Positions 34,310-46,200 of a DNA stretch of 64,000 nt are shown here, piece after piece (the first letter of the stretch is position 1; each line of letters begins with the position of its first letter). The translations under genes were made by a program, and so were the position numbers. A model generated the notes under the pieces. It worked only from the letters and a program-made list of their open reading frames with translations, was not told the origin of the DNA and searched no databases. The stretch lies in NCBI GenBank assembly GCA_013399855.1, contig VXAY01004752.1:358184-422183 (forward strand), read 5' to 3'. Source of the stretch: Oxyruncus cristatus. Its lineage: Eukaryota > Chordata > Aves > Passeriformes > Cotingidae.

Positions 34310-35821
34310 AATCTGCAGGTTTGTTTGCATGGATCTGAAAGGGAGGCAAACGCAACCTAGAAAACAACTCCCAAAACCTGCAGCAGGTTAGCACTTTAAA
34401 ACCTGCCACTGCTTAATTCCTGCCTTTTGGAAGAAACGCAAGTTTCTGGGGAAGAGGGCTAACCCGAACTTTGCTACTTTAACATCCAATTGCTGCTTTT
34501 CGTAATCGCTGTTCATCAAGGCCCATTTATGTGAGAAAGTGAGAAACAATCAAATTCCACCTACGTTTTCTCTGCTGAAAATGGACAGCTGTTAGTAACG
34601 ATATTGTTCCTAATGAAATGTTACGTACACAACTGGTTTGATGCAGCGCTGCCGTTTGGGAGAAGTGGCTTTTCATGGGAATAATCCCGGTTCTTCCAGC
34701 TCCTGATTGTTATTTTATGGCAATATAATGCATGACAATTTTCAAAGTAACTCAGACAGAGAACTTGCCCCTACCTCTCCCAGGGCTCTTTGAGAGGCTG
34801 TGCCTGTTCCTAATCAGATTCCTGTACTGGGGGTTACACAGTAATTTTCTTTTGCTTTTCTGTTGTTTGGTTGGTTGGGGCTTTTTTTAAGCGCAAACAT
34901 CCTCAGAGAAAAAAAGAAAGCAAAAGCAGAGGTAGAACTGAGGACCAGGGAGAACAACAGGCAGCAAACTGCAATATTCCCGACAATGAGCTGTGAAACA
35001 CAGGGTCTGGCACTGCTGGTCCTGCGCCCGGCACACCAGTGAAATACAGCTCCATCTAGGGACAAGGTACATCCATCCTGCAGAAAGGATGGATTTTGGA
35101 AACCAGGACAATGAGCAATTGGGGAGATCTGGTTCTCCTGCAGAGCTGCAAGTCAAGATTCATGCTGCCAGGGATCAGATAGCAGGAATTCTGCTTTGTG
35201 GCTGAAGATAACCTCTGAGAAAAGTAACTTTATCTCCAGCAAATTATTCCTTAGCTTCCCATTGCAGGATTTGCTTCACCTTAGTCTGAAGCAAGTGGTG
35301 CTGGCTACTATCAGATAGAAGGCTAGAGGGATGTCTGCTTTGATTTAATAGAGAGGTTCCCATGGAAAGTGCTTGGGCAAAGTAAGAAAATCTCATCCAA
35401 AGATTGTGGAGAGAGAAATTCACTGAACTTCTTTTATGATGACTGGGTTAACCAACTATGCAGAGATTTGACCAACCAGATATAGGGCCTCTGATGTTTA
35501 GCAGGCCACTGAAAAAGATGTTCTCTCTTCTGGATATACTACTTGAAGTTATCTGTGAGCCTTTTGTTCCCCTGAACCTCCCAATCCACATCTTTTTACT
35601 TTTTACTGAGTAAACCAGGCATTTCCCGTAGTTGTTTCTTCTCAGTCATGTAAATGAGACATTAACCCTTCCTAACTGGCCATTCCTGCGCTCACAGCCC
35701 AAGGCTGTGGGATCTGACACCCAGCCCTGCCTGTCCTTGCTGCACAGACATCACTGCTGCCTTAATTCACCTTAACATTTTTTTCCTGGCAGTTACTTTA
35801 TCGGTGGCAACATTGACAGAA
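31831..35821. other. Unique non-coding sequence
   Basis: No supported gene. It includes a poly-A run near 33085-33101 and the CA repeat at 34277. The 33660-34130 and 34490-34760 parts are repeat-free and balanced. Frames up to 138 codons overlap and contain no recognisable domain. Confidence 0.5.
34277..34306. repeat. (AC)n microsatellite
   Basis: About 15 uninterrupted AC dinucleotides, likely length-polymorphic. Confidence 0.97.
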
Positions 35822-36073
35822 AGAATCGTTGAGGTTGGAAAAGATCTCCAAGATCTTCGGCCCAACCTTCAACCAAACACACCACGTCCACCAAACCACG
35901 CTACAAAGTGACATGTCTGCTTGTTTTTGGAACACATCCAGGGATGATGACTCCACCACTTCCCCGAGGAATCTGTTCCAATGCTTAACCACTCTTTCAG
36001 CGAAGAAATTTCTCCTAATATCCAACCTGAACCTCCCCTTGCTGCAGCTTGAGGCCATTTCCCCTTGTCCTAT
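35822..36073 (-). mobile_element. CR1 LINE 3' fragment
   Basis: From its 3' tail 'agaatcgttgaggttggaaa' the minus strand encodes '[20 protein letters not shown]' and 'WNRFLGEVVESSSLDVF', the C-terminal end of CR1 ORF2. About 250 bp remain. Confidence 0.95.
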
Positions 36074-36360
36074 ACAAACAGATGTACAAATTCGAAATGA
36101 AAGTATTTAAAAGGTAACAAAGCCCAATTTCCCAGCGCAGAGACTTAAACCACACACAGATCCTGTGTTTACACATGCAGAGTGGAATTTGCACATGCAA
36201 TTAAGTTGATTGACATTTTCTCACTGTGTAGGTACCTTCATCAGCAAACATTTGGACAAGCAACCCAGTGAGCTATATTTTTAAATATATACAGAAGGAA
36301 ACATCCCAGCCAGGCAAGGAAACAGCAAGGACAACTTAAGATGAGCTCATCTGAGCAATT
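36074..36360. other. Spacer between two CR1 copies
   Basis: Unique AT-rich sequence with no gene. Confidence 0.5.
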
Positions 36361-36715
36361 AGAATCACAAGATCATTTAGTTTGGAAAAACCCTCCAAGA
36401 TCATCGAATCCAGCCATTCCCCCAGCACTGCCAAGCCCACCACTAACCCACGTCCCCAAGTGCCACATGTACATTTTTAAATCCTTCCAGGGGTGGTGAC
36501 TCCACCACTGCCCTGAACAGCCTGTTCCAGTGCCTGACCACCCTTTCAGCGCAGAAATTTTCCCTAACACCCAATCCAACCCTCCCCTGGCGCAATGTAA
36601 GGCCGTGTCCTCTTGCTTGTTACCTGGGAGGACAGGCCGACCCCCACCTGGCTACAGCCTCCTTTCAGGGAGTTGCAGAGAGCACGAAGGTTCCCCCCGA
36701 GACTCCTTTTCTCCA
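36361..36715 (-). mobile_element. CR1 LINE 3' fragment
   Basis: Reverse-complement CR1: 'agaatcacaagatcatttag', 'ccaggggtggtgactccacc', 'gcctgttccagtgcctgacc', 'aacacccaatccaaccctcc', then 'ctttcagggagttgcagaga' and 'gactccttttctcca'. It lies about 290 bp from another minus-strand CR1 and shares 3' UTR features with the copy at 28082, so they belong to related subfamilies. Confidence 0.94.
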
Positions 36716-37489
36716 CTTGTCAACAAATGTAATGAACAGGAAACCAGAGAAGCAGACGACAAAAAAGCCACGGGTTCTGGGAAAAGCGCCGACGAGGTGG
36801 TGTTAAAAGTGTCTCGGGAGCCGGCAAAGATCACCTGGTATGTCATTTTGGTCATAATTAGTTGGCAAAGACAACAGCAAAGTCAAAATCGCAGTGGTGC
36901 CCCACAGCCCTCCTGTTAACAGAGCGAGGCTATCGATCCCATCACTCATTTATTTAGGAGATAGAATTTTAAACGGGAATAAGAGCACAGTTACCATCAA
37001 ATCAGCTGTCAGCTGGATGTCACCCCAGGCAATTAGCATGCTCCTAATGTGCTGCAAAATCTAAGCCCAAATTATGTCCTCAGATGCCTGCGTTCGGCTC
37101 ACACCGACTTCGCAGAACACAGGGTCTGGAGCACAGAAGGAACAGAAGATCTGCAGGTGGATATTGCAGAGGCTTTGGACAAGCAGCCTGGGCTGGGAGG
37201 AAAGGAACGGGAGAAGGGATCTGCTGTGGATGCTGCTCACAGAGCAGAAAGTGTGAAAACCCCTTCCTGCCAGACTGACTAAGCAAGCCTGCAAATGTGC
37301 TGTCTTCTGCCCGAAGCAGCACTGGAAATGGACTGTAAATACATTTGTAAGCACTACAGGTAGTTAGTTATTACTATTTCAGGGGCTGAACCTCGGCAGG
37401 TGTAAGTCATCCAAATTCCACTGATTCCCTTGGTTCATACCAGCTGTGGCTCCGTCTCTGTGTTATTACTAAAGACAGTAAATCTCTCC
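36716..37489. other. Unique non-coding sequence
   Basis: No supported gene. Several short frames overlap at 37.05-37.35 kb on both strands without domains. Confidence 0.5.
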
Positions 37490-37566
37490 TTTGGGCCAAA
37501 TTTAGTCCTGGCTGTATCTTCATGCCTGGATTAACTCCGCTGAAACTAACTGGGAAAAGTCTGAGC
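37490..37566. repeat. Ancient interspersed repeat, short copy
   Basis: 'ggccaaatttagtcctggct' and 'ggattaactccgctgaaact' resemble the same old amniote repeat as at 11224-11362 ('ggtgtaactccactaaagct'). It is short and diverged, and the family is not named. Confidence 0.4.
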
Positions 37567-39946
37567 TTGTGTGTGGGAAATGAGAAACGGGACGTGGCTG
37601 CAGCATTTGTTAAAGCAGAAAAGAAGCACCTTCACACACACACATACATATGTGAACATATTTATTGCATGTTGGACTGACTGAACATTTTCCTTAGGGG
37701 AAAAAAAAAAAAGGGGGGGGGGAACAATCTATTTTCCCTTCAGAAAATGAGTTTTAGCTCAAACGAAGATTCGCCACACGGAGAAAAAAATGCTTCCCAA
37801 AAACGTTTCAGTCAGAAACCTGATGGTCCTTGTTTTGTTCTACATCTGCTTGAGCCAGCACACTGTGCTCTGGAAGACTCCTGATTCCCTCAAATAATCA
37901 GCTGCTGGCAGAAATAAAGGCAGAGAGATGGTAGAGACAGTTTAGGCAGTGTGGGTTTTCCTGGGATCACAGCTACAGCTCCTGTAAGCGAGAAGCTGTT
38001 CAGGCAGAGGCAAATGATGACCTGATTCAAGCAAAAATATCTCATTTTGTCTCAAAATGTCAACATGAAACACTCTGACATTTGCAAATCAATTCTTTTT
38101 AGGAATTATCTGTTCCAATTTGAGATGAAAACAAATATGAAAATACCAAAATTTCCCATGGGACGGAAATTCTATTTTTCAATGAGGCAGTAGGAGCTCT
38201 ATCCGTTGAGAGGTCATTTCTCTATCACAAAGCTGTTTTCTACCGGCTATGTCTAAATGCAAATAAAAGGCAGTCGGGGACCAAACCCTTGTCTCAAAGC
38301 TGGAAGGCCACCTGGCTTCCACAGCGCACATGGAGATCCCACAAGGTCCTGATCCCCTGTTCCAGAGTACCCTCATGTGGATAATTTTTTCCGACTGGAA
38401 TTTTCCATGATGCAACCCTCTTGTTCTTAGGCACTCTGCCTCCCAGAACAGTCTGTCTCCTCTAGGACCACTAATTCCTCGGGGCCAGCTGGTAGATCCC
38501 CCTCTCAGCTGCCCCTTCCTCTGGCCAAACAAACCCAGGATTCTCGGGCTCTCTGTGCCCGGATCACCTTGGTGGTCTCTGCTGTTGGTCAGTGTCTTGG
38601 ATCAAGAAGCCTAAAATTCTACACAGCTTTGCTTATTTACTCAACGAGTAGCCCAGCTGAAAAGGGGTCTGGTGTTTGAACTGGCTCCTTACACTGCTTT
38701 TCCTTAGCAGAACAGTCTGGGTTTTGATGGTTTTGATGGCATTTTCTAACCCTTCGCGACATGTGACCACACTCCTACCTCATATAAACCAGTCCTACCC
38801 TTGTGGGCTCCAAAATGGAGCAGACAAAGTGATTTACACGTGGCCTGGGTGAGTTTGGCTGAGTCCTGGGCAACTCCATCACCCTTCCCGTTCAGACACG
38901 TGAAGTCACGGTTGCAAATCACCCACCTGCCTGTTTCAAACAGCAAAATAACCAGTGGCACAACAAATGTTCCTGGGGTGGAACAGCCCAGTGATGGAAT
39001 TCATGAGTGGAGCGGGAGATCGCGTGTGTTTGGCAGGGGGGTGGCAGATCCTAGCGCAAGAGCGGAGGGAAATGGAAAAGTAAACATTCAAGGAGAGCAA
39101 TATGTAATTCTTTGCACCAAAGCACACGGCAGTCATGCCACAAAGCTGACTGCAAGGGAAATGCTAAATGTGTTTTCAAGCAGCTTTTCATCATCTTTTA
39201 ATGCAAAGTAAGAGCTGGAAACAAAAGAGGGAAACCGCCTCTCTGCACACCTCCAGCCAGGGCTCTGTGGAGAAACAGTGGCATCGGGAAAAACAATCTC
39301 AAAGCCCAGACCACCACAAGGTGCCCCACGGATCCAGCCTGAATAATCAGCACTACATGTGACTGCCTTGTCTTGAGACCCTGATCATGAGTCTGGGCAC
39401 CACCTGCTTTTCCCCCCTCACACAAACCATCCCTCACAAAACAGACGCACTGCACGGGGACACTCACTCTTTTGGATGCTTTTTACACTGTGTTTCCATG
39501 GGATGCTCCACTTCTCTTGCCAGAGGATGAGCTCCTCAGTACCTTTGGCAGCCCCCTGTTTTCTGTGCCTTGCTGCCAGGGGGTTACATCTGGCCAAGGG
39601 AGGGTTTTTCTCCCCAGATAGCCATGGAAAGACTTTTCCCAATCTAGATTTGGAAGAGACTGTAAAATCCCCAGAACAAGAAGCTGTTTCCCAGTTATTT
39701 ATCCTGTAGTCTCATCTTCTGTTCTCTTTCAGTCCCCAAATATTTAGCCTTTACCTCTTAGCCACCCAAACTGGACACTGTTGACTGAACCCCAGCTTCC
39801 ACATTATCACAGCAATTACACATCTCGTGCCTCCAACTCCTTTAAATAGAGCTGATTAATATTCAGACTTCACAATCCCTTGATTAAACAAGACACCCAC
39901 AAGGAAGCCACTAGTAGAGACCAGTTGCCAAACTGGAAATTCCCCG
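37567..39946. other. Unique non-coding sequence
   Basis: No supported gene. It includes an A-run followed by a G-run at about 37699-37722. Frames up to 136 codons show no domain. Confidence 0.5.
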
Positions 39947-40040
39947 TGAAAAAAAAAAAAAAATCATAAAAGAAAGAGGGAAAAAAACCAAAACAAAACC
40001 CACAAAAACCGACAAACCCAAACGAAAACAACCACCCAGC
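39947..40040. repeat. A-rich (AAAAC)n tract
   Basis: Poly-A is followed by AAAACCAAAACAAAACCC-type sequence for about 90 bp. No transposon body is recognisable beside it. Confidence 0.88.
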
Positions 40041-41766
40041 TCTTTCATCTGCTTCCCATGAAGTCTCAGCTGCGTCCGTGTCACTGTGCAGAAGGCAACA
40101 AGGGGCGATGTCGACAGATGGGGAGCTGAGGACACAATTCACCCAGCCTTCAAGAAAGCTTACAGTCCCATACTATACATTAATCCACAAGGTCAGTAAT
40201 GGGGAGGGGGGGGCGGGGGGAGACACGGCGTAAGCAGATAAAGAATTAAGATGGAGGTGGCGGACAAAGAGGGCACGTCTGCGGCGTTCCGCGCGGACGG
40301 GGGGGATCTGCTGGAATGTCACAGGGGGCACCTCAGCCGCGGGGTTCCCTCTGCCAGAGGGCGTGAGCAAAGGGGGAAAGAAAAGAGCAGAGGGAAAGGA
40401 AAGGTGCAGGAGACACTCACCCGAGTGACAGTCGGTGCTGAAGAGGGAGTAAATTAATCCAGGCTGACAGTGACAGACTAGGATTAAGTAGCTCACCGAT
40501 GTCATTAGGTGGCATGCACATATAGATGAGCTAACGAAGACAGGGACAATGCTTACCCCAAATAATTGAGGACACGGGGAAAAAAGGGTCAGGGGAAGGT
40601 TATAAAAATAGTAGATTAGGAAGCTTCCAGAGAAGGCTTTCAAGTCAGCCCTTTTCTCACTCAGTCCCTTGCCAAAATATCTATTTCTATTCTACTGTCA
40701 CCTATCTGACTTCCCTCTCTTTCTAGTTCCTCTCCTTCTCCTCCAGCCTGTCCAAAATACCAACTCCTTTCCTTGATTCACCACGTTGTCTTGCTCTCCA
40801 AACACTGTGTTACTTCTAAGCCCCCCAGTGCACCCCTATCAAGCTTCATTTCTTTCGCAGAAGTCATCACTAGGGTTCAGCTGGGAGGAGTCGCTTGATA
40901 AGAAATACTAAATCAGTCACTCAACAGCATGGGTCCAGAGCAGATGCAACCCATGTCCATCACTTTTTAAAATGTTCAAGACTTTTTGGATAGTCACTGA
41001 GCTGAGACTGCTAAACACCGGGCTCTGTTTCTCTCTTGCCTGCAGCGCTGACTTCGTGTGTGACCAGTTACATCACCTCAATTCTGCAGCTTAATTCCTC
41101 CTGCCCTTTCCAAGCCTGCTACCTACTTCACTTGAAACAGTCCCGGGGAGTTCCCCTTGTTTTGGTGGTGTGGCACACACAGCACAGCATCCCAGGTTTC
41201 AGGACCAGTTTAAGCCCATCTCCGACAGCACACCTGCCAATAAAGGTTGGGGATGCATTTTTCCTCTTCTTCCTGGTTGATACGCCCAAATTTGAATTAT
41301 TTCTGGGTTGAGGTACAATTCGCTGCAGAGCTACAGGAACTCTGGAGTGGGCACAAGTGGGGAGGTGGACGTGCATATTTGGAGGTGAAGGCAGCAAGCG
41401 GCTTCAGACTCCACCTCTGAGCTCTGCTGGAGCATGGATAGTACTGATAACAAAAGAAAATGGCCCTCATATCGTGTTGCTCCATCCATAGGTTTTCCTT
41501 GCACTGTATTTTGAGGTTTTTGCAGTGCTTGCCCCTTCAGGGTCCTCAGGGCTCTCTGCCAGCAAACTTTCACCCTTTCACACTGGAAAAACAAAAGCTG
41601 AAGACTGGTAATATTCACATCAACGTGAAAGTGGGTTCAGTCACATTTGGTAAATTAAAAAAATGATCAATCTCACTCAGAGCTGGCAGTGAGATAACAC
41701 TTCACTTCGTATCACCAAAGTGGGAAAAATAAAACAACCATTTCCCCTCTAAGGCCTCTGGCAATG
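40041..41766. other. Non-coding sequence with a small GC-rich patch
   Basis: G-rich sequence at 40201-40221 can form a G-quadruplex, and 40225-40370 is CpG-richer than its surroundings. A 68-codon plus frame starts at 40251 in a strong Kozak-like context (AAGATGG), but I see no homology. The rest is unique with no supported gene. Confidence 0.4.
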
Positions 41767-41815
41767 GCACTTAATGATCCTTGTGGGTCCCTTCCAACTC
41801 AGAATATTCTGTGAT
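41767..41815 (+). mobile_element. CR1 3'-terminal stub
   Basis: 'gatccttgtgggtcccttcc', 'aactcagaatattctgtgat' is the last roughly 50 bp of a sense CR1 of the variant with 'aactcaggatattctatgat'. Confidence 0.85.
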
Positions 41816-43147
41816 CTCTGCCCAGAGCAGGGACATTCATCAAAGACGTGTGGCTTCTCCTTTTGTTTCAGTTTCCCTTCCTCAAGACTGTTGCAATTAG
41901 CATTTCTTAATGCAGCTCAGCTGAACCCACGCCTAATACAACCCAAAGTTGCAAACTACAATGTCATCGTGCACCATAACGAATGTTTGCTTAGAGATCA
42001 ATAGGTGAGGCCGGTGTTAATTGTTAAATTAAACATAAACATTGTCAAAACACAGCCCTCGTTATTCTTCCACCTGATGACATGAACCTGGAGATCCCTT
42101 GGTGACCTTATATTCAGGCTCTGTGACCTTCAGGTGGTTTGCATCAGATTAGCTTTACCTTATGCAAACTTAGTGTTTTAACTGATCATTTTAGAACGCG
42201 GCAGATTGCAGAACTCCTGCAGCTCTCAAGGGGGCTTTCTTTGAAAAACGGTCTCTGAGGAGGGTAGAAACATCTGTAGGGTGCTTGGGAACGTTTGTAG
42301 GGTACAGAGTAACCTGGAGTTAAATATGTCACAGTTTGGCTGCAGCTTTTCATAATAACATCCATCCCTGACCTGCCTCACTTATCCACTGGACTCACCA
42401 GAGCCAAGGAAGTGCTGGAGAACAGAGTATTTCAGGTGGCAAATTCCAGATGCTTTACCTGGTGGGATTCTCTTCCTACTGCAGTCGCAGGAGGAGTCAC
42501 AGCTGTGAGGATGGGCACCATGGATGATGCAGGAAGCTTTTACTGGTGAAATATGGAAATATTCAGAAAAATCATACTGGGCTCCAGCACAGCACAAGCA
42601 CATTGCTCTCAGTGACAGAGCGTGTACTTACATTCCTTGCAGCGTGAACAGGAACTGCTTCCTGCCCTGCTCCACCTTCCTACTGTGCTGCTGCTCCAGG
42701 TAATTAGAGCTTGCCAGAGGCTGCAAAGAGCCTAAAATAATTACTCTGACATGCATTATCTGTCACTTGCATCTTAGGATGTTAAACCGGCTGTAGAATT
42801 TGAAGGGCTGTTCTAAGTCTGGCCCGTCTGGCTCTTTACAGCACAGGGAACAAAACTGCACAGGTTTCACCAGTTTATCAAACACCATCTTAAAACTATT
42901 GAATTACTTTCATCCCACGAACACTGGTGGGGTCTGCTGCAGAGCCCCTCTCCTCTGTCAGTTAAAAGCTTGCCTCCAACTTCCAGCCTTGATTTATTCA
43001 GAGCCAGTTCCTGCCTATTTGTTCTTGTGCCAGCATTTCAGCTTATATAGCTCTTATCCCTCCCTAGTGTTTACCCCCCCCCAGTTTTTCACCCCCCCCC
43101 CGATGCATTTCTGGAGAGCAGGCCTATCTCTTCCCAGCCTTCATGTT
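41816..43147. other. Unique non-coding sequence
   Basis: No supported gene. It includes the motif pair at 42.1 kb, listed separately, and two C-runs at 43075-43082 and 43092-43101. Confidence 0.5.
42103..42169. promoter_or_regulatory. Paired nuclear-receptor and octamer-like motifs
   Basis: TGACCTT occurs at 42103-42109 and 42124-42130 (nuclear-receptor half-site type). GTTTGCAT at 42137-42144 and its exact reverse complement ATGCAAAC at 42162-42169 are octamer-like POU sites. Four organised words in 67 bp of AT-rich, repeat-free sequence suggest a small regulatory module. Chance remains possible. Confidence 0.3.
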
Positions 43148-43230
43148 ATTAGGCTGAACAAGCCCTGCTCTTTCAGCCTTCTTTCATAAAATAGGTTCTC
43201 CATTTCCCCAGTCACCCCAGTAACCCTGCC
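43148..43230 (-). mobile_element. Old CR1-clade LINE remnant
   Basis: 'attaggctgaacaagccctg', 'ctctttcagccttctttcat' and 'aaaataggttctccatttcc' match, in order, the reverse complement of the CR1-clade ORF2 region that elsewhere in this window reads 'ccaggctaaacaaccccagc', 'tccctcagcctctcctcaca'. It is much more diverged than the other CR1s. Confidence 0.65.
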
Positions 43231-44625
43231 AGTCTGAATCTTAAACACGGGTAGCCACAACTGTCCCACTTACATTTTCCTTCGTGCCTCCTGCAGCAAT
43301 ATTAACTCTGCTACAGCTCTGCAATGAAACGGATATGTGAGAGGACTGTGCTTGCTCTGCCCACAGCCAGGCTGCACAGTGGCCCCTCTCCATTCCCTGA
43401 GCTTTTAACACAGTCTTTCTCTACGTCTGTCTTTCAAGCTGAAGGGTCTATGGTTTAAGGCAGCAGCTTCTGTTATTGGTCCCAACGTGCATTGACTTTG
43501 TACTTCACAATACCCAAATACTGTATGTTGATCTGAATCAACAACGCTCCCAAATTTCCCACTGGCCCTGTGTTTCATTAGCTCAAGCAGCTCCATAACC
43601 ACTTTCCACCTCCTCATTTCTTCTTCCCAAGTCGCCCTCCATCCCTGCCCCTTTGAACACTCTTTGACCCATGACAGAACACTGGTGTTAATCCTCACCT
43701 TCTCCGTCGTCATCACAGACTCCCTGCACAGCACAATATATTCAGTTCCTCAGAGGAGCCCAGCTAGTCTGGGGCATCACTCTGTTCTTAACTTCTGCTC
43801 AGCAAAAGCTCTCCAAGGAGCCCAGCGCTATCTCGCTCACAACTCGCATTTATCCCATTTTCATGTGCCTTCACATGTTCAGTTATTTAAAAAGCTGCTC
43901 CAAAGCACTGCATAGCATTGAGGTACAGCCAGGAGTTTCCCTAATCACTTTTCAACAGCTGCTCCATCCTTTATTACAGGTGCCTCGTGTGCTACTTCGC
44001 AGTCAAATGCTCAGGGCAGAGCACTCACGCTTTGAACAGTTTATTGAGAGTCTTTGCCACAGGGATGGTGATTTCATGTGTCATTTCCTTCTCTCTCCCA
44101 GGGCTGATCTGATGCTTACAGGCTTGAACACATGAAGCACTTGGAGCTCTGCGTGTTGCACATGACCCTCTCCAGTTCTGTTCGCTCATTCCTGTTATCA
44201 TCTTCATTCCCAGGGAAAGCCAGGTAGTGCCTCTTCAATGTCTGAATGACACACACTAATCCCTCACCCATGCAGGTAGACCCATCCATTCTTTGTCTCT
44301 TCATTTATAGGGCCAGTGAGCCTTTTACTGTTTTTCTTTTCCTTACTGTACAAATCCCCTCAGTTTCATACCCCAACTTCAGAACTTCATCTCCAAACCT
44401 TCAAGCCACAGCTTCTTTCCCTGCTCTACCCCTTCTCCCATTCCTAGCACATTCCATCTCACTCCATATACCCATTTCAAAGCTATTATTTATCTGCTAA
44501 GGTCCAAATCACTCCCTAACAGTTTTTTTCTCACTGGATGCAAATTCTGGATAACTTCTACACATTCTTTTAAAAAAAAAAAACCACAGCATTTTACGTG
44601 TCCAATCCCTTGACTTGTCCTACAC
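43231..44625. other. Unique non-coding sequence
   Basis: No supported gene. Frames up to about 110 codons overlap on both strands. A poly-A run at 44573-44583 lies shortly before the next CR1. Confidence 0.5.
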
Positions 44626-44798
44626 CCTGGAGGTGTTGAATACCGTGGAACTGTTCAAAACCAGGCTGGATGTGGCTCTGAGTACCCTGGTCTAGTGGAA
44701 TATGTTCCTGCCCATGACAGGAGGGTCAGAACTGGATTATCTTGAAGGTCCCTTTCAACCCAAACCACTCTGTGATTCTATGATATGATTCTATGATA
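44626..44798 (+). mobile_element. CR1 LINE 3' fragment
   Basis: Sense CR1 with 'accaggctggatgtggctct', 'ccctggtctagtggaatatg', 'cttgaaggtccctttcaacc' and the tail. The terminal microsatellite is partly duplicated ('tgattctatgatatgattct' then ATGATA), showing the ATTCTATG-type end array. Confidence 0.93.
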
Positions 44799-45839
44799 CC
44801 CTAATTTCACCTGCTTTAGACACCAGCATGAGTTACTGCTGACTGTGAAAATGTACAGTCTGGGACTCTCTGCCTTTAATCTGAGAGGTTTGAAACGATT
44901 ATTAGTGTCAACATTTGCTAACTGGCCTCTCAAGATGAATCCTGAATGGTTGTACACCCAAGCATCTTCCCAGCTCTAGGCAGCTTTGCAGTGACAGGGA
45001 ACGTGTGAAGCTTTGCCTGCCTGGGTCCTGATATCAAACCTGCTGCTTTTTATAGTCCCCAGTTGAAGCAAAGGCAGCACCGCACACGACAGCTGAGGCT
45101 TTGAGCCCGGGTTAACAAGTGATAACCCTTCTGCACCATGATCATCCCGCAGATGAAACTGTCTGCCGGTACGACCGAGGTTACACACATCTCTCTCTCA
45201 GCACGGCCCAACTGTGATCGGTGTAACGCAGGAATAAGTTGCCTTTTGATGGGTTCTTGAGTGGAGCCCCGTGCAAAACCCCGCCGTTTTAATGTGCTGG
45301 GAGGAGGAACAGCACTTTGATATTCCCCCTCCCCTCTGTCAGACGTGATCCGCGCTCTGATCTGCCATGACTTGCAGTTTAGTAACTTCAGAAGTACCAC
45401 ACAGCAGCAAGGACATGGTTTTTTGCTGAAGTCAACAACAAACCCAACACGATGCTGGGCGAGGCTTCCTGATATTTTCCACTGTATTGTTGGATTAAGG
45501 GCTGTTGGTCCTCTCCTGATGAACACATTTATTCACGTTACGCGGATGTGAGAGCTGATAATTCTGTCAAAGCACGTGAGCCTCAAGCGTAGCAGGATCC
45601 ACAACGAAACAGTGATAAGAAACACTGGAATTTCATCTGGACAAGAAGGACACGCAGAATCCAGGTTTAGGAGGGCTGCTAAAAAATGTAAAAACGACCT
45701 CCTCACCTTCCTTGCTTTATGAAAAACCTGGGGAAGTAACAACAAAGCAAAGGACGGGAAGAGATAGAAATCTCCAGAATTCAACTTCTCCACACCATTA
45801 ATTATGGCAGTTAGAAGAATCAAGCGCTTTGGACAGATT
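44799..45839. other. Unique non-coding sequence
   Basis: No supported gene. A 158-codon minus-strand frame at 45050-45526 has no recognisable domain. Confidence 0.45.
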
Positions 45840-45844
45840 TTGCC

Positions 45845-45975
45845 CGGATTCAGGAAAGCGCTTTAACATGGGTTTAAGTTTACCCTCTGTTTGGAAAGTA
45901 CTTAAGTATAGGCTTAACTTCGAGCAGACGTTTAAGTCCCCTTGACTTTAACATGTGCTCAAGTGCTACCTACAA
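45845..45975. repeat. Ancient repeat with imperfect inverted structure
   Basis: The stretch starts 'ggattcaggaaagcgcttta' and ends 'acatgtgctcaagtgct', whose reverse complement resembles the start. In between lie repeated TTTAAGT/CTTAAGT/GCTTAAC words. This resembles an old amniote repeat seen in turtles and crocodiles ('attcaggaaagcacttaagc' type). A palindromic MITE-like origin is possible, but the family is not identified. Confidence 0.5.
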
Positions 45976-45999
45976 AGGAAGCATTTTCCTGAAGCGGGA

Positions 46000-46200
46000 G
46001 ACCATCTTGGCTTAGGCACTGGATTAGCTGTCAAGAGACAGGGATTTGTTCCCGGCTCTACCCCTGGCCGCTGGCAGGGTGAGCCCAGGCAAATAACACC
46101 CCTCTGGTTTCACCAGCTGTAAAAGGGAGCAAACTCCGCTGCCCTTTGCAAAACGCTCCCGTGTCGACGGGTGGAAAGCATTTATTTAAGAAGTACACAG
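46000..46200 (+). mobile_element. MIR SINE (ancient)
   Basis: The order of blocks follows the MIR consensus: 'ttggcttaggcactggatta', 'gggatttgttcccggctcta', 'cccaggcaaataacaccc', 'ctctggtttcaccagctgta' and AAAAGGG. MIR is a tRNA-derived SINE active before the mammal-reptile split or soon after, so this copy is very old. The right part beyond 46140 is uncertain. The element is non-coding. Confidence 0.7.
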
